Origin: JAUNQW01 sp043424615
Lineage (GTDB): Bacteria > Bacillota > Bacilli > Lactobacillales > Carnobacteriaceae_A
NCBI GenBank assembly: GCA_043424615.1
Contig: JBHWOX010000009.1
Location: forward strand, 1-64,000
Direction: 5' to 3'
DNA length: 64,000 nucleotides
Made by a program: the position numbers and the translations under genes. The notes beneath the pieces were generated by a model. It was not told the origin of the DNA and ran no database searches. It saw nothing but the letters and a program-made list of their open reading frames with translations. Below are positions 41,801-49,126 of the stretch, one piece after another (within the stretch, counting starts at the first letter, position 1; each line of letters starts with the position of its first letter).

Positions 41801-44310
41801 ATACGGACCGATTGGAAGCCGTATTTAGACTTGCTGGTATCTGATCCATAATTCACATCAGAGGGGAAAGCCCCATCTCCAATGGCGGTGATAGCTTCTC
41901 CTTGAGGGTTAAGATCTGGAATAACGAGATGTTTATTTTCTTCTTTCTTAGCTAAGCCACTGTCACTTAAGCCCGTTACCGTACTGCCATCATAAGTAAA
42001 ATCGGCGGTAGTATATTGGAGGGCTTCCACAATTTCTAACTGATCCATGGCCTGCTTCAATCCTTGAATGGCTTGGTCCATGGTCGCTTCGGTATAGTCT
42101 GTTTGTAAAACCGCTTGAGCCGCTTGAATGACTTTTTGCAACTGAGCTAGGGAATCTTCAGTGTAAATGTCGGCATTAACACGGGTCGCCTGGTCTAAGG
42201 TTTGGCGGAATTCCGCAAGGTTTTTGACCGTTACCGATTCAATCAAGTCTTTTAATGATTGGGCGTGTTGGTCGATTTGTTCTTGGCTGGCTGAAGGATC
42301 AGTAAACGTGCGTCGCCCAGACGCTAGTAGGCGGTTAAAATCATAGGTCGCCGTCTTATCTAAGTCTGGTCCTTGCTCTAAGACATCTTGGGCCGCTCTT
42401 AATTGGGTAAATAAGTCATCTCGATTGATGTCCGGCGCCACATTCACGATGTCATGATAGCGGCTAGGAGCAATGTAAGTTTCAACCCGTAATTGGTGAG
42501 GGTTGATACTGTTCAAACGCACCACCCCTGTTCCTGCAGGGTCTCCTTTTAATAGATCTTCTTCAGCTAAAGGTTTCACACCAGGATTGGCTTTGAAGAC
42601 ATATTCTCTGAATTTGAAAATATCGTAGGGTAAATCAACGCTGGTCAGTTGGTTATTAGCAAAAGAATAATTATCGATTTGAAGGCGTTCAACATTGGGA
42701 TGGATATTCAGGCTTTCAATCGAATTGTGCATGAAGGACTGGCTACCGGTGGTCCATAGGGTAGAAGGCAGGGTCACTTCAGTCAACTTGTTCTTGAAGA
42801 AAGCACGCGGACCAATTAATTCAAGCCCTTCACCGAAGGAAACTGAGCTTAAGCCAGAATTTTCAAAAGCAGACCCTTGGATAATAAAGGTATGGTCGGC
42901 TTCGGGGATGACTAAACTTTCAAGGGCAACATCCTTAAAGGCTGAAGGCCCTATGCCCATAATTTGTCGGTCATAGCTTTGCCCATTTTCTTCAAAAGTC
43001 ACAGAAGAAGGGATGACTAAATCTTTTTGGGTGTCCGCTTTTTCTAAGCCCAGAGCGGAAAAGCTGGTGATTCCAAAGACTTGGTATTGTTCTTCTAAAG
43101 GTGGTTTGTAGTCTAACCAACCGTATTCAAAATCTTCTGCCTTCCAGCTGGCTGCTGCTGGATCTGGTTCAACAGAAGGCTGGTCTGTTTCTTCTGGAGG
43201 AAGAAGTCTTAAAGAGACTTGCGGAATTAAACGGCTGGCTGAAGAAGCATCCGCTTCAGCTAAGGCTGAACTGTCAAATTTCCCTTTTAAGCGATAACGG
43301 TCAGAAGCAGAATCATAAGCTAAGTGATGAACATCCCAAATCACTTGGCCCTGACCATCTCTTGTATATATAGATAGGGGAAGGGCTTTTTGGACGCTTT
43401 CTAATAAGCTAGCGGTGTCTTCCACACTGCTAACATCTAATTGTCCCCCATCTAAAATCACTTGGCTTGGGGCTTGGAAAGCACGAGCGTGGAAGCGGAT
43501 AGGACGATTTTGTGGGAGGATAAGCTGAGCTTGCTGGCTTTGGAAGGCATTGATCCCAATCTCTAAAGGACTAGACCCTTCTGCAATGGATAAGGTGAGA
43601 GCTGGAGAAGCGCCTTTAAAGGCATTGTCTCCTACTTTTTTCAGCTGAGAACCCAGGCGGATGTCTCCTTGGAGTTTAGTCCCATTAAAGGCAAAGTTCC
43701 CAATGGAGTGCAAGGAATCAGGAAGGACAATACTTTCTAACGAACTGTTTGTATTAAAGGCCCGGTCATCAATGATTTGTAAACCTTCGTTTAATTGAAC
43801 CTGACTTAATTCTTTATTAACCGCAAAGCCCATTTTCCCAATGGATACCATGCTGGAAGGGAGTTCAACTGCGGTCAATTGATTGCTAAGAAAACCACCG
43901 TCTTCGATGGTTTCTAATCCTTCTGGCAGTTGAACAGAGCTTAAACCTTCTTTAGAGAAGGCTTGGCTACCTATGGATGTCACAGCCGTTCCCTCAATGT
44001 CTTGAGGAATCACTAAATCAGTCGAAGAAGGTTCATAGGATTCAGCATAACCATTGACAGTTCCTGTGCTCACATCAAAATCAAAAACGGGGGCTTGGTC
44101 GGGACTAGGAGTAGCTAGGGCCTCCAGGCTACTTTCAGCTGGAGCAGCCGTCGTCGAAGAGTCAAGAGTGGTGTGTTCTGAAGTCGGGTTAGGTGGCAGG
44201 CTGGTAGGATCAGCTTCAGCAGCTTGGGCGCTTATTCCGCTCAAATAGAGCATGGAAAAACTGGCTAATCCTAAGGCTAATGCCTTATGAGTATGCTTGT
44301 GTCTAGCCAT
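38836..44310 (-). CDS. BspA-type leucine-rich-repeat LPXTG surface protein
   Basis: A wall-anchored adhesin of 1824 residues. It has a signal peptide (cleavage near Ala30), four blocks of BspA/LRR_5 repeats (about 70-290, 390-630, 750-1085, 1095-1400) with units such as IPDTVKSIGQNAF and LPEGLVEIGPMAF, and two FIVAR-like helical segments (about 640-750). A single G5 domain lies near 1415-1485. A duplicated block DDFLNLIDMDKFQALY is followed by an acidic repeat tail (EDNESEQPSDPADEGQ type). LPQTG is at 1795-1799, followed by a hydrophobic segment and RKKH. AAGGAG precedes the ATG. Sortase A at 51954 is the likely anchoring enzyme. Ligand unknown. Confidence 0.95.
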   Translation of the reverse strand: MARHKHTHKALALGLASFSMLYLSGISAQAAEADPTSLPPNPTSEHTTLDSSTTAAPAESSLEALATPSPDQAPVFDFDVSTGTVNGYAESYEPSSTDLVIPQDIEGTAVTSIGSQAFSKEGLSSVQLPEGLETIEDGGFLSNQLTAVELPSSMVSIGKMGFAVNKELSQVQLNEGLQIIDDRAFNTNSSLESIVLPDSLHSIGNFAFNGTKLQGDIRLGSQLKKVGDNAFKGASPALTLSIAEGSSPLEIGINAFQSQQAQLILPQNRPIRFHARAFQAPSQVILDGGQLDVSSVEDTASLLESVQKALPLSIYTRDGQGQVIWDVHHLAYDSASDRYRLKGKFDSSALAEADASSASRLIPQVSLRLLPPEETDQPSVEPDPAAASWKAEDFEYGWLDYKPPLEEQYQVFGITSFSALGLEKADTQKDLVIPSSVTFEENGQSYDRQIMGIGPSAFKDVALESLVIPEADHTFIIQGSAFENSGLSSVSFGEGLELIGPRAFFKNKLTEVTLPSTLWTTGSQSFMHNSIESLNIHPNVERLQIDNYSFANNQLTSVDLPYDIFKFREYVFKANPGVKPLAEEDLLKGDPAGTGVVRLNSINPHQLRVETYIAPSRYHDIVNVAPDINRDDLFTQLRAAQDVLEQGPDLDKTATYDFNRLLASGRRTFTDPSASQEQIDQHAQSLKDLIESVTVKNLAEFRQTLDQATRVNADIYTEDSLAQLQKVIQAAQAVLQTDYTEATMDQAIQGLKQAMDQLEIVEALQYTTADFTYDGSTVTGLSDSGLAKKEENKHLVIPDLNPQGEAITAIGDGAFPSDVNYGSDTSKSKYGFQSVRIPETVTHIGARAFFSNNLTRLDLPQSLKTIGPAAFNGNSIQHIVLPEGLTSLGVGAFALNESQTVSIPSTLEEIASGAFSRNIELKELTLSEGNRVIGQSAFIGDPLVQINIPSTVEEIGRMAFQASRVEELTIPGNVKVIGDEAFNQNVKWPTLKTLILEEGIEKIGKLSFGNALLSEVFLPQSLRDLDPRAFEDNRNEYGEPVVVKLFTHNPDHLAFNTDASKNNHQVIYFDGDRTFNADDFSYEGTTITGFSEQGQVKFNFNKDVVLPEVNLQGESIEAIAADAFHVTEGVTWNRSVSHSPNGMQSVVIPDTVKSIGQNAFRTNALTAIQLPEGLVEIGPMAFNGNQLQEVIIPDSVTQIGVAAFSANPTKQVHIGSGITEIPDGLFGRNGKLEKVTLPEGITRIGESAFMGANIKEITIPDTVERIERMAFNTNHFQRLEIPSSVKYIGPQAFQQKEALEYPDLTELILHEGLEEIDRNAFEGTGLTEVYLPNSLQKLAYDAFDTVLDEQGQAVVVKLYTENPDHLKFNTEKSMDHQIVVLIEKESKEEKRQINLTYDILYRYTTELQPGDSRLVRQGQNGILEVTEEVIYRQGKEVDRQIIDTQVIKEVIPAIVEIGQKLEVEEDPTEEPTLEDQDDFLNLIDMDKFQALYDEWLKDQTAEEEDPGSTDDFLNLIDMDKFQALYEKWMNEEDGKTDGGHLPDDGESEQPSDSSDEGQTPEDNESEDPSDPADEDQTPEDNESEQPSDPADEGQNPEDNEFEDPSDSSDDKPSTDDNESEKPFDSTDSGQSSDDSAEQGQPDTGPSLVVKAISNLDRLPAVLEGKDFDLYDIYLINHQNEKVEAEKAHWVRLPIAAGRQVEAVLHLGDDLNGDDVHSLAFELENGQVVFQTDDFSYFAVVYQPLLADSDQKQAAVQPTVSKDQLSQDRQQPSQSTLANEDHQTLTASDSAEADHLPQTGSSALTAMLAMTSLMSGLGLNLRKKH

Positions 44311-44364
44311 AACGATTGTCTCCTTTTTATTTTTTTATACATCTTTCATCCTACCCCGAATCAA

Positions 44365-44407
44365 AAAATAAGACACTTCCCAATGAAAAGTTGAGAAATG
44401 TCTTATT
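44365..44407 (-). terminator. Terminator of the trkA-trkH operon
   Basis: AATAAGACA and TGTCTTATT arms around a 20-base interior, followed in minus sense by TTTTTTGATT. About 100 bp after the trkH stop. The rest of 44311-44506 shows no gene. Confidence 0.65.
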
Positions 44408-44506
44408 ATATTTAGTGATAGGTCCTTCTTATTTCCTTTTTCACAATCCGATTCTTGTAAGCAGTCATTAGCAAGCTCTTATTATAGAATTTATTTATGA
44501 TTTCAA

Positions 44507-45964
44507 TCACCGATGCCATGACCGCCGCCATAGATTAGGAGACAGTAAGATTAAGAGAGGATAAATTTCTAAACGGCCGGCAATCATTAAAAATGAAAGA
44601 AATATTTTCATGCCCCCGCTGAAAAAGCTATAGTTGTAGGCCGGCCCCACAATACCAAAGCCCGAACCAATATTATTCAACATAGCAGAAGCCGTCGAAA
44701 ATGAGGAAATAAATTCAGGAACTTCAAGACTGATGATCGCCACTCCTAAAACAAAAATCATCATGTAGACAATAAAATAATTGACCACAGAACGTAGGAA
44801 GGCTTGACTTTGAGCCTGGTGTTCAAAATGAACACTGACCACTCGATTGGGATAAGTTAACCGTTTAATTTCTGCCAATGCCACTTTGAATAAAACGGCA
44901 ATCCGGGACACTTTCAAGCCTCCCGCCGTCGACCCTGACATCCCGCCGATAAACATGAGCGCCATCAAAATCACCCGCGGGAATATAGGCCAAAGGGTGT
45001 AATCGGTGGTGACATAAGCTGTCGTCGTCATGACGGAAGAAGCAGAGAAAAAGGCATCTTTCATGGATTCAAAGACAGGATAGTCATTCGCAATCAAGTC
45101 TAAGGAAATTAAAAAAGAAGAAGCGAAGACAATCATAATAAACCATCGCAATTCCTCATTTTTCAAGATGGGTTTGATTTGCCCATGAATAGCCAAATAA
45201 TAGAGGTTAAAGTTGACACCAAAAACAAGCATGGCAATGGTTAAAACTAGTTCAATATAAATGCTATCGTAATGGGCGATGCTTGCATTCATGGTGGAAA
45301 ATCCCCCCGTAGCCGCTGCTCCAAAGGCCATCAAGACGGCATCAAAGACAGGGACCGATCCAAACATCAAAAGGACCATGGTGATGAAAGTGAGCACAAT
45401 ATATAAAATGTAAAGGGTGCGGGCAGAAGAAGTTACCCGTGATTTCAACTTACCAAAACCTGTTCCTGGCACTTCGGCCTTCATAATATACACCGATTCC
45501 GATTGGGTCGGAGGCATGATAGCAAGAGCAAAGACTAAGACCCCCATTCCTCCCAACCATTGGGTCAAAGACCGCCAAAAAAGAATGGACTGGGAGACTA
45601 CTTCCACATCTTCAAAAACTGTCGCGCCAGTGGTTGAAAAACCTGATGCCGTTTCAAAAAAAGCATCTGCAAAAGTGCTTAACTCTCCTGATATCAAAAA
45701 TGGAAAAGACCCAAAAAAGGATAAGGCCAGCCAGGACAGGGCCACAATCATAAAACCTTCTGCAGCATGCATATCGTGGGTGTCATAACGCTGGCGGCTA
45801 AGCAAGCCCCCCACGACCAGGCAGCTGAAGGCTGGTGCAATGAAACTGATGGCATTGGATAAACTTTCGCCATAGATCAAAACGATAGCAAGCGGTGCTA
45901 GCATTAATAACCCTTCGAAGACCATAATCTGGCCTAGGACAGATAAAACCAGCCGTAAATTCAT
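44507..45964 (-). CDS. trkH: TrkH-family potassium uptake channel subunit
   Basis: The 485-residue membrane protein has the four-fold pore repeat architecture of Trk/Ktr channels. Filter-like segments include SGFSTTGATVFEDV, AATGGFSTMNASI, MTTTAYVTTDYTLW and NNIGSGFGIVGP, together with GMSGSTAGGLKVSRI. The gene starts right after trkA (TAGGATG, GGAGGAG upstream). Together with the RCK protein it forms a nucleotide-gated K+ uptake system. Length fits TrkH rather than the shorter KtrB. Confidence 0.95.
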   Translation of the reverse strand: MNLRLVLSVLGQIMVFEGLLMLAPLAIVLIYGESLSNAISFIAPAFSCLVVGGLLSRQRYDTHDMHAAEGFMIVALSWLALSFFGSFPFLISGELSTFADAFFETASGFSTTGATVFEDVEVVSQSILFWRSLTQWLGGMGVLVFALAIMPPTQSESVYIMKAEVPGTGFGKLKSRVTSSARTLYILYIVLTFITMVLLMFGSVPVFDAVLMAFGAAATGGFSTMNASIAHYDSIYIELVLTIAMLVFGVNFNLYYLAIHGQIKPILKNEELRWFIMIVFASSFLISLDLIANDYPVFESMKDAFFSASSVMTTTAYVTTDYTLWPIFPRVILMALMFIGGMSGSTAGGLKVSRIAVLFKVALAEIKRLTYPNRVVSVHFEHQAQSQAFLRSVVNYFIVYMMIFVLGVAIISLEVPEFISSFSTASAMLNNIGSGFGIVGPAYNYSFFSGGMKIFLSFLMIAGRLEIYPLLILLSPNLWRRSWHR

Positions 45965-45965
45965 C

Positions 45966-47336
45966 CTACTCCTCCTCTTTTTTAGCTAGCAATATATCAT
46001 CGATATCATCAAAGTGACGGTGGCAGGAAGCCACAATGACATGGTCCCCCGCTTTGATCATATCTGTTCCCAGAGGGATGATTAATTCTTTATTTCTCAT
46101 GATAAAGGCAATCAAGGTGTTATCTTTTAGCTGCAAGTCTTTCAGCGGAATATTAGCAGACTGACTCCCATCTTTCACTAAAAATTGCAAGACTTCTACT
46201 TCGTTATTAGCAATCCGTATCAAGCCTTCAACGCTAGAGATCTTAGTATTAGACAGCGAGCGTACGAAGCGTAAAATTTGATTGGTCATAATGTATTTAG
46301 GGGTGATGACCGTTTGCAATTCAAAGTCGCCTAAAATTTTCAATAAGCGGATATTACTCACCCGGGTGATGACCTTGGGAACATCCATAGAGAGGGCGAA
46401 AAGTGAATTCAATATATTTTCTTCATCATATTCCGACATGGTAATGACTGAATCATAGGAAGAGATGCGTTCTTCTTGTAGAAAATCTTGGTCGGCCGTG
46501 TCCCCATGGATAACTAAGGCTTGGGGAAACTGTTCGCTGAAATATTTGGCCTGTTGGTAATTGGATGAGATGATTTTGACGTCAATGTGGAGGTCGGATA
46601 ATAAATCCACCAAGTAATATGGAATTCGCCCATCCCCAATAATCATGGCATTTTGTATGCGGTCGCTACGAAAACCCGCTTCCTTATAGAAACTATTCAT
46701 GGATGGCCGAGAGCCGATAATGAAGAGAAGATCATTGGCGCGGATATCAGCTTCACCATTGGGAACTTGCACCTGGCCATCACGCATGATGGTAATCACC
46801 AGGATATCGTCATAGGTCGACCCAAAACGTGAGAGGCGCATGCCATCCAAAACTGACCCCTCTTTTACCTGCAGTTCGACCATGACGACCTGCTCTCGGG
46901 CAAAAAATTCCACACTATTGGATTCAGGGAATTTAACGGTTTGGACGATATCACGGGCTGCCGCCCATTCAGGATTAATGAGCATGGTGATCCCTAAGTC
47001 CCGCCGCATGAATTCGGCATGGCGGGTATATTCTGGGTTTCTGACTCTGACTATCGTAAATTTGGCGCCAATTCGCTTAGCCATGATGGCAGAGATCAAA
47101 TTAATTTCATCTGACGACGTGACAGAAATAAAAATATCGGCCTGTTCAACTCCTGCTTCCATTAAATTTTCATAGGAAGCCGTGTTGCCAGCCAAGCCGG
47201 TAATATCAATGCGACCAATGACTTTTTCTAATAATTCCTCATCTTGTTCAATTAAGACAATATCGATACCCTCGTCAGATAGATCTTCGGCAATGGTTTG
47301 GCCAACCACTCCTCCTCCAGCAATGACTATTTTCAT
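45966..47336 (-). CDS. trkA: Trk system potassium uptake regulator TrkA
   Basis: A cytoplasmic ring protein gating TrkH. The 456-residue product has two RCK/TrkA_N NAD-binding domains, starting KIVIAGGGVVGQTIAEDL and, in the second half, QNAMIIGDGRIPYYLVDLL. Each is followed by a TrkA_C domain (about 140-220 and 370-450). I take the second of two adjacent ATGs (47336) because GGGG is six bases upstream of it. First gene of the trkA-trkH operon, divergent from guaA. Confidence 0.94.
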   Translation of the reverse strand: MKIVIAGGGVVGQTIAEDLSDEGIDIVLIEQDEELLEKVIGRIDITGLAGNTASYENLMEAGVEQADIFISVTSSDEINLISAIMAKRIGAKFTIVRVRNPEYTRHAEFMRRDLGITMLINPEWAAARDIVQTVKFPESNSVEFFAREQVVMVELQVKEGSVLDGMRLSRFGSTYDDILVITIMRDGQVQVPNGEADIRANDLLFIIGSRPSMNSFYKEAGFRSDRIQNAMIIGDGRIPYYLVDLLSDLHIDVKIISSNYQQAKYFSEQFPQALVIHGDTADQDFLQEERISSYDSVITMSEYDEENILNSLFALSMDVPKVITRVSNIRLLKILGDFELQTVITPKYIMTNQILRFVRSLSNTKISSVEGLIRIANNEVEVLQFLVKDGSQSANIPLKDLQLKDNTLIAFIMRNKELIIPLGTDMIKAGDHVIVASCHRHFDDIDDILLAKKEEE

Positions 47337-47466
47337 CTCCATCCCCTTTTCTAGCTTTTTTCTAAGGATAGTCTACCAAAAAATGATAGTAAATAGCATC
47401 CTACTTCTTTTTTATTGAAGATAAGTGTGAGAAAATAGGAGATATTAAAAAAGGGAGGAAAGTAAA

Positions 47467-48414
47467 GTGGATGTAAAACAATTTGTTGATGAATCCGTCC
47501 AGTCGATTAAAGAAACCATCGGCGACAAAAGAGCCATTTTAGCTCTGTCTGGCGGGGTGGACTCATCGGTTTGTGCAGCCTTGGTTAGCCAGGCAATCGG
47601 CTCACACTTAACTTGTGTTTTCGTTGACCATGGTTTATTACGCCAAGGTGAAAGAGAATCCGTTGAAGAAGTGTTCAACAACGAATTCGATGTGAATTTA
47701 ATCGTTGTGGATGCTAAAGAACGTTTCCTATCACAATTGGTTGACGTTGAAGATCCCGAAGAGAAAAGAAAAATTATAGGTGAAGAATTTATTCGAGTCT
47801 TCGAGGAAGAACAAGCCCGATTAGCTGACCACGATTTCTTAGTGCAAGGAACCATCGCTCCTGACATTGAAGAAAGCGGGAAAGAAGGCTCTAAATTAGT
47901 CAAAAGTCATCACAATGTGGGAGGCCTGCCAGAAGATGTAAACTTCGAATTGGTGGAACCCTTACGAGATCTCTACAAAGCAGAGGTACGGGCAGTGGGT
48001 CGTGAATTAGGTTTACCTGACAATATGGTGGACCGCCAACCTTTCCCAGGGCCTGGTCTAGGAGTTCGCTGCTTGGGTCCCATCACCGAAGAACGTTTGG
48101 ATATTTTACGCCAGGCGGACTTTATTTTACGTGATGAAGTAGCCAAAGCGGGCTTAGCTACAGAGGTCTGGCAATATTTTGCAGCCATTCCAGACTTCAA
48201 AGTCGTTGGTAAACTTGATGATGAACGTACTTTTTCTTATCCTATCTTTATCCGAGCGGTTATCTCTGAGGATGCCAAAGAAGCCAGCTGGTTTGGATTC
48301 AGTGAAGATTTTCTAAGAAAAGTGTCTAAACGTATCACCGATGAAGTGCCTCAGGTGGTTCGCGTGCTGTATGATATCACTGACAAACCACCCGCTACCA
48401 TCGAGTACGAATAA
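47467..48414 (+). CDS. guaA: GMP synthase ATP-pyrophosphatase subunit without glutaminase domain
   Basis: It adenylates XMP and aminates it to GMP. The 315-residue protein starts at GTG 47467 (GGGAGG upstream) and corresponds only to the C-terminal half of the usual GuaA of about 515 residues. It has the PP-loop LSGGVDSS (residues 27-34), the XMP-binding RQPFPGPGLGVRCLGPIT, and the dimerisation domain ending DKPPATIEYE. The N-terminal class I glutaminase (about 200 residues) is absent: the 130 bp upstream contain no remnant and the start has its own ribosome site. It thus resembles the archaeal two-subunit form. The glutaminase may be encoded elsewhere, or ammonia may be used. Confidence 0.93.
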   Translation: MDVKQFVDESVQSIKETIGDKRAILALSGGVDSSVCAALVSQAIGSHLTCVFVDHGLLRQGERESVEEVFNNEFDVNLIVVDAKERFLSQLVDVEDPEEKRKIIGEEFIRVFEEEQARLADHDFLVQGTIAPDIEESGKEGSKLVKSHHNVGGLPEDVNFELVEPLRDLYKAEVRAVGRELGLPDNMVDRQPFPGPGLGVRCLGPITEERLDILRQADFILRDEVAKAGLATEVWQYFAAIPDFKVVGKLDDERTFSYPIFIRAVISEDAKEASWFGFSEDFLRKVSKRITDEVPQVVRVLYDITDKPPATIEYE

Positions 48415-48437
48415 TTTTTTTTTAATCGAAAGCTATT

Positions 48438-48480
48438 TAAAAACCATGGTCCCATCCATCGACTGGGCCATGGTTTTTTA
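48438..48480 (+). terminator. guaA terminator
   Basis: AAACCATGGTCCCA and TGGGCCATGGTTT arms, then T residues. Confidence 0.85.
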
Positions 48481-48553
48481 TATGAAGGCCAGGAGATCAT
48501 TCCATGTCCTTGGCTCTATTGTTTCACGTGAATCATTCACCAATCCCTTTGCT

Positions 48554-48985
48554 TTACTTTCCTCGCCACAAGGCCAGTAACCGTCCTGGGTCGTAGTCTC
48601 GATCGATCAAGATGCGCTGGGCCGTTGATTCTTCCAGCAAGAGCGCTTCTAAGAGATAAGAGCTTTCCACTTCTTTTGTTTCTCTTTGCCGTCTCAATCT
48701 GTCCGCTTCATATAAGATGGACCGGCTTTCACCATCATACAGATAGGCATCTTGACGATAAGCTCCTGTATAATTGCCCTCTCCCTGATCCACGATATAA
48801 TATTCCAACCATTCTTCTAAAGTCGGTAAATGTTCTTCCACAAAAGTTTGTAAGTGGCTATCCTTGCTTGAATATAAGGCCAGCCACAGATGACTGCTTT
48901 CTACTTTTCTTTTCTTCAATTCTTTACACCAAGCGAAAGCCTCTTTCACCATGGCCTGCATATCCTGAGAAAAATGCGAATTCAT
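48554..48985 (-). CDS. Stand-alone Clp N-terminal-domain protein
   Basis: The 143-residue protein shows two Clp_N-like helical repeats: FSQDMQAMVKEAFAWCKEL...VESSHLWLALYS and ILYEADRLRRQ...EVESSYLLEALLLEESTAQRIL. The second has the hallmark of ClpA/B/C N-domains that bind substrates or adaptors. No AAA+ ATPase domain follows, and the stop is clean. It could be an adaptor or inhibitor for ClpC, or a relic of a duplicated clp gene. Not in an operon; divergent from the nucleotidase gene. Confidence 0.75.
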   Translation of the reverse strand: MNSHFSQDMQAMVKEAFAWCKELKKRKVESSHLWLALYSSKDSHLQTFVEEHLPTLEEWLEYYIVDQGEGNYTGAYRQDAYLYDGESRSILYEADRLRRQRETKEVESSYLLEALLLEESTAQRILIDRDYDPGRLLALWRGK

Positions 48986-49126
48986 TTGCCGCCTCCTCTA
49001 TTGCTTTAGAAACACGAATTTTTTACACAACATTTACACTTTATTTTCATTTATTTTACATTGTTTTGATAAAATGAAGGCGTATTCATACTGTCGTTTC
49101 AGTCATTATAAAAACAGGAGGAAAAA

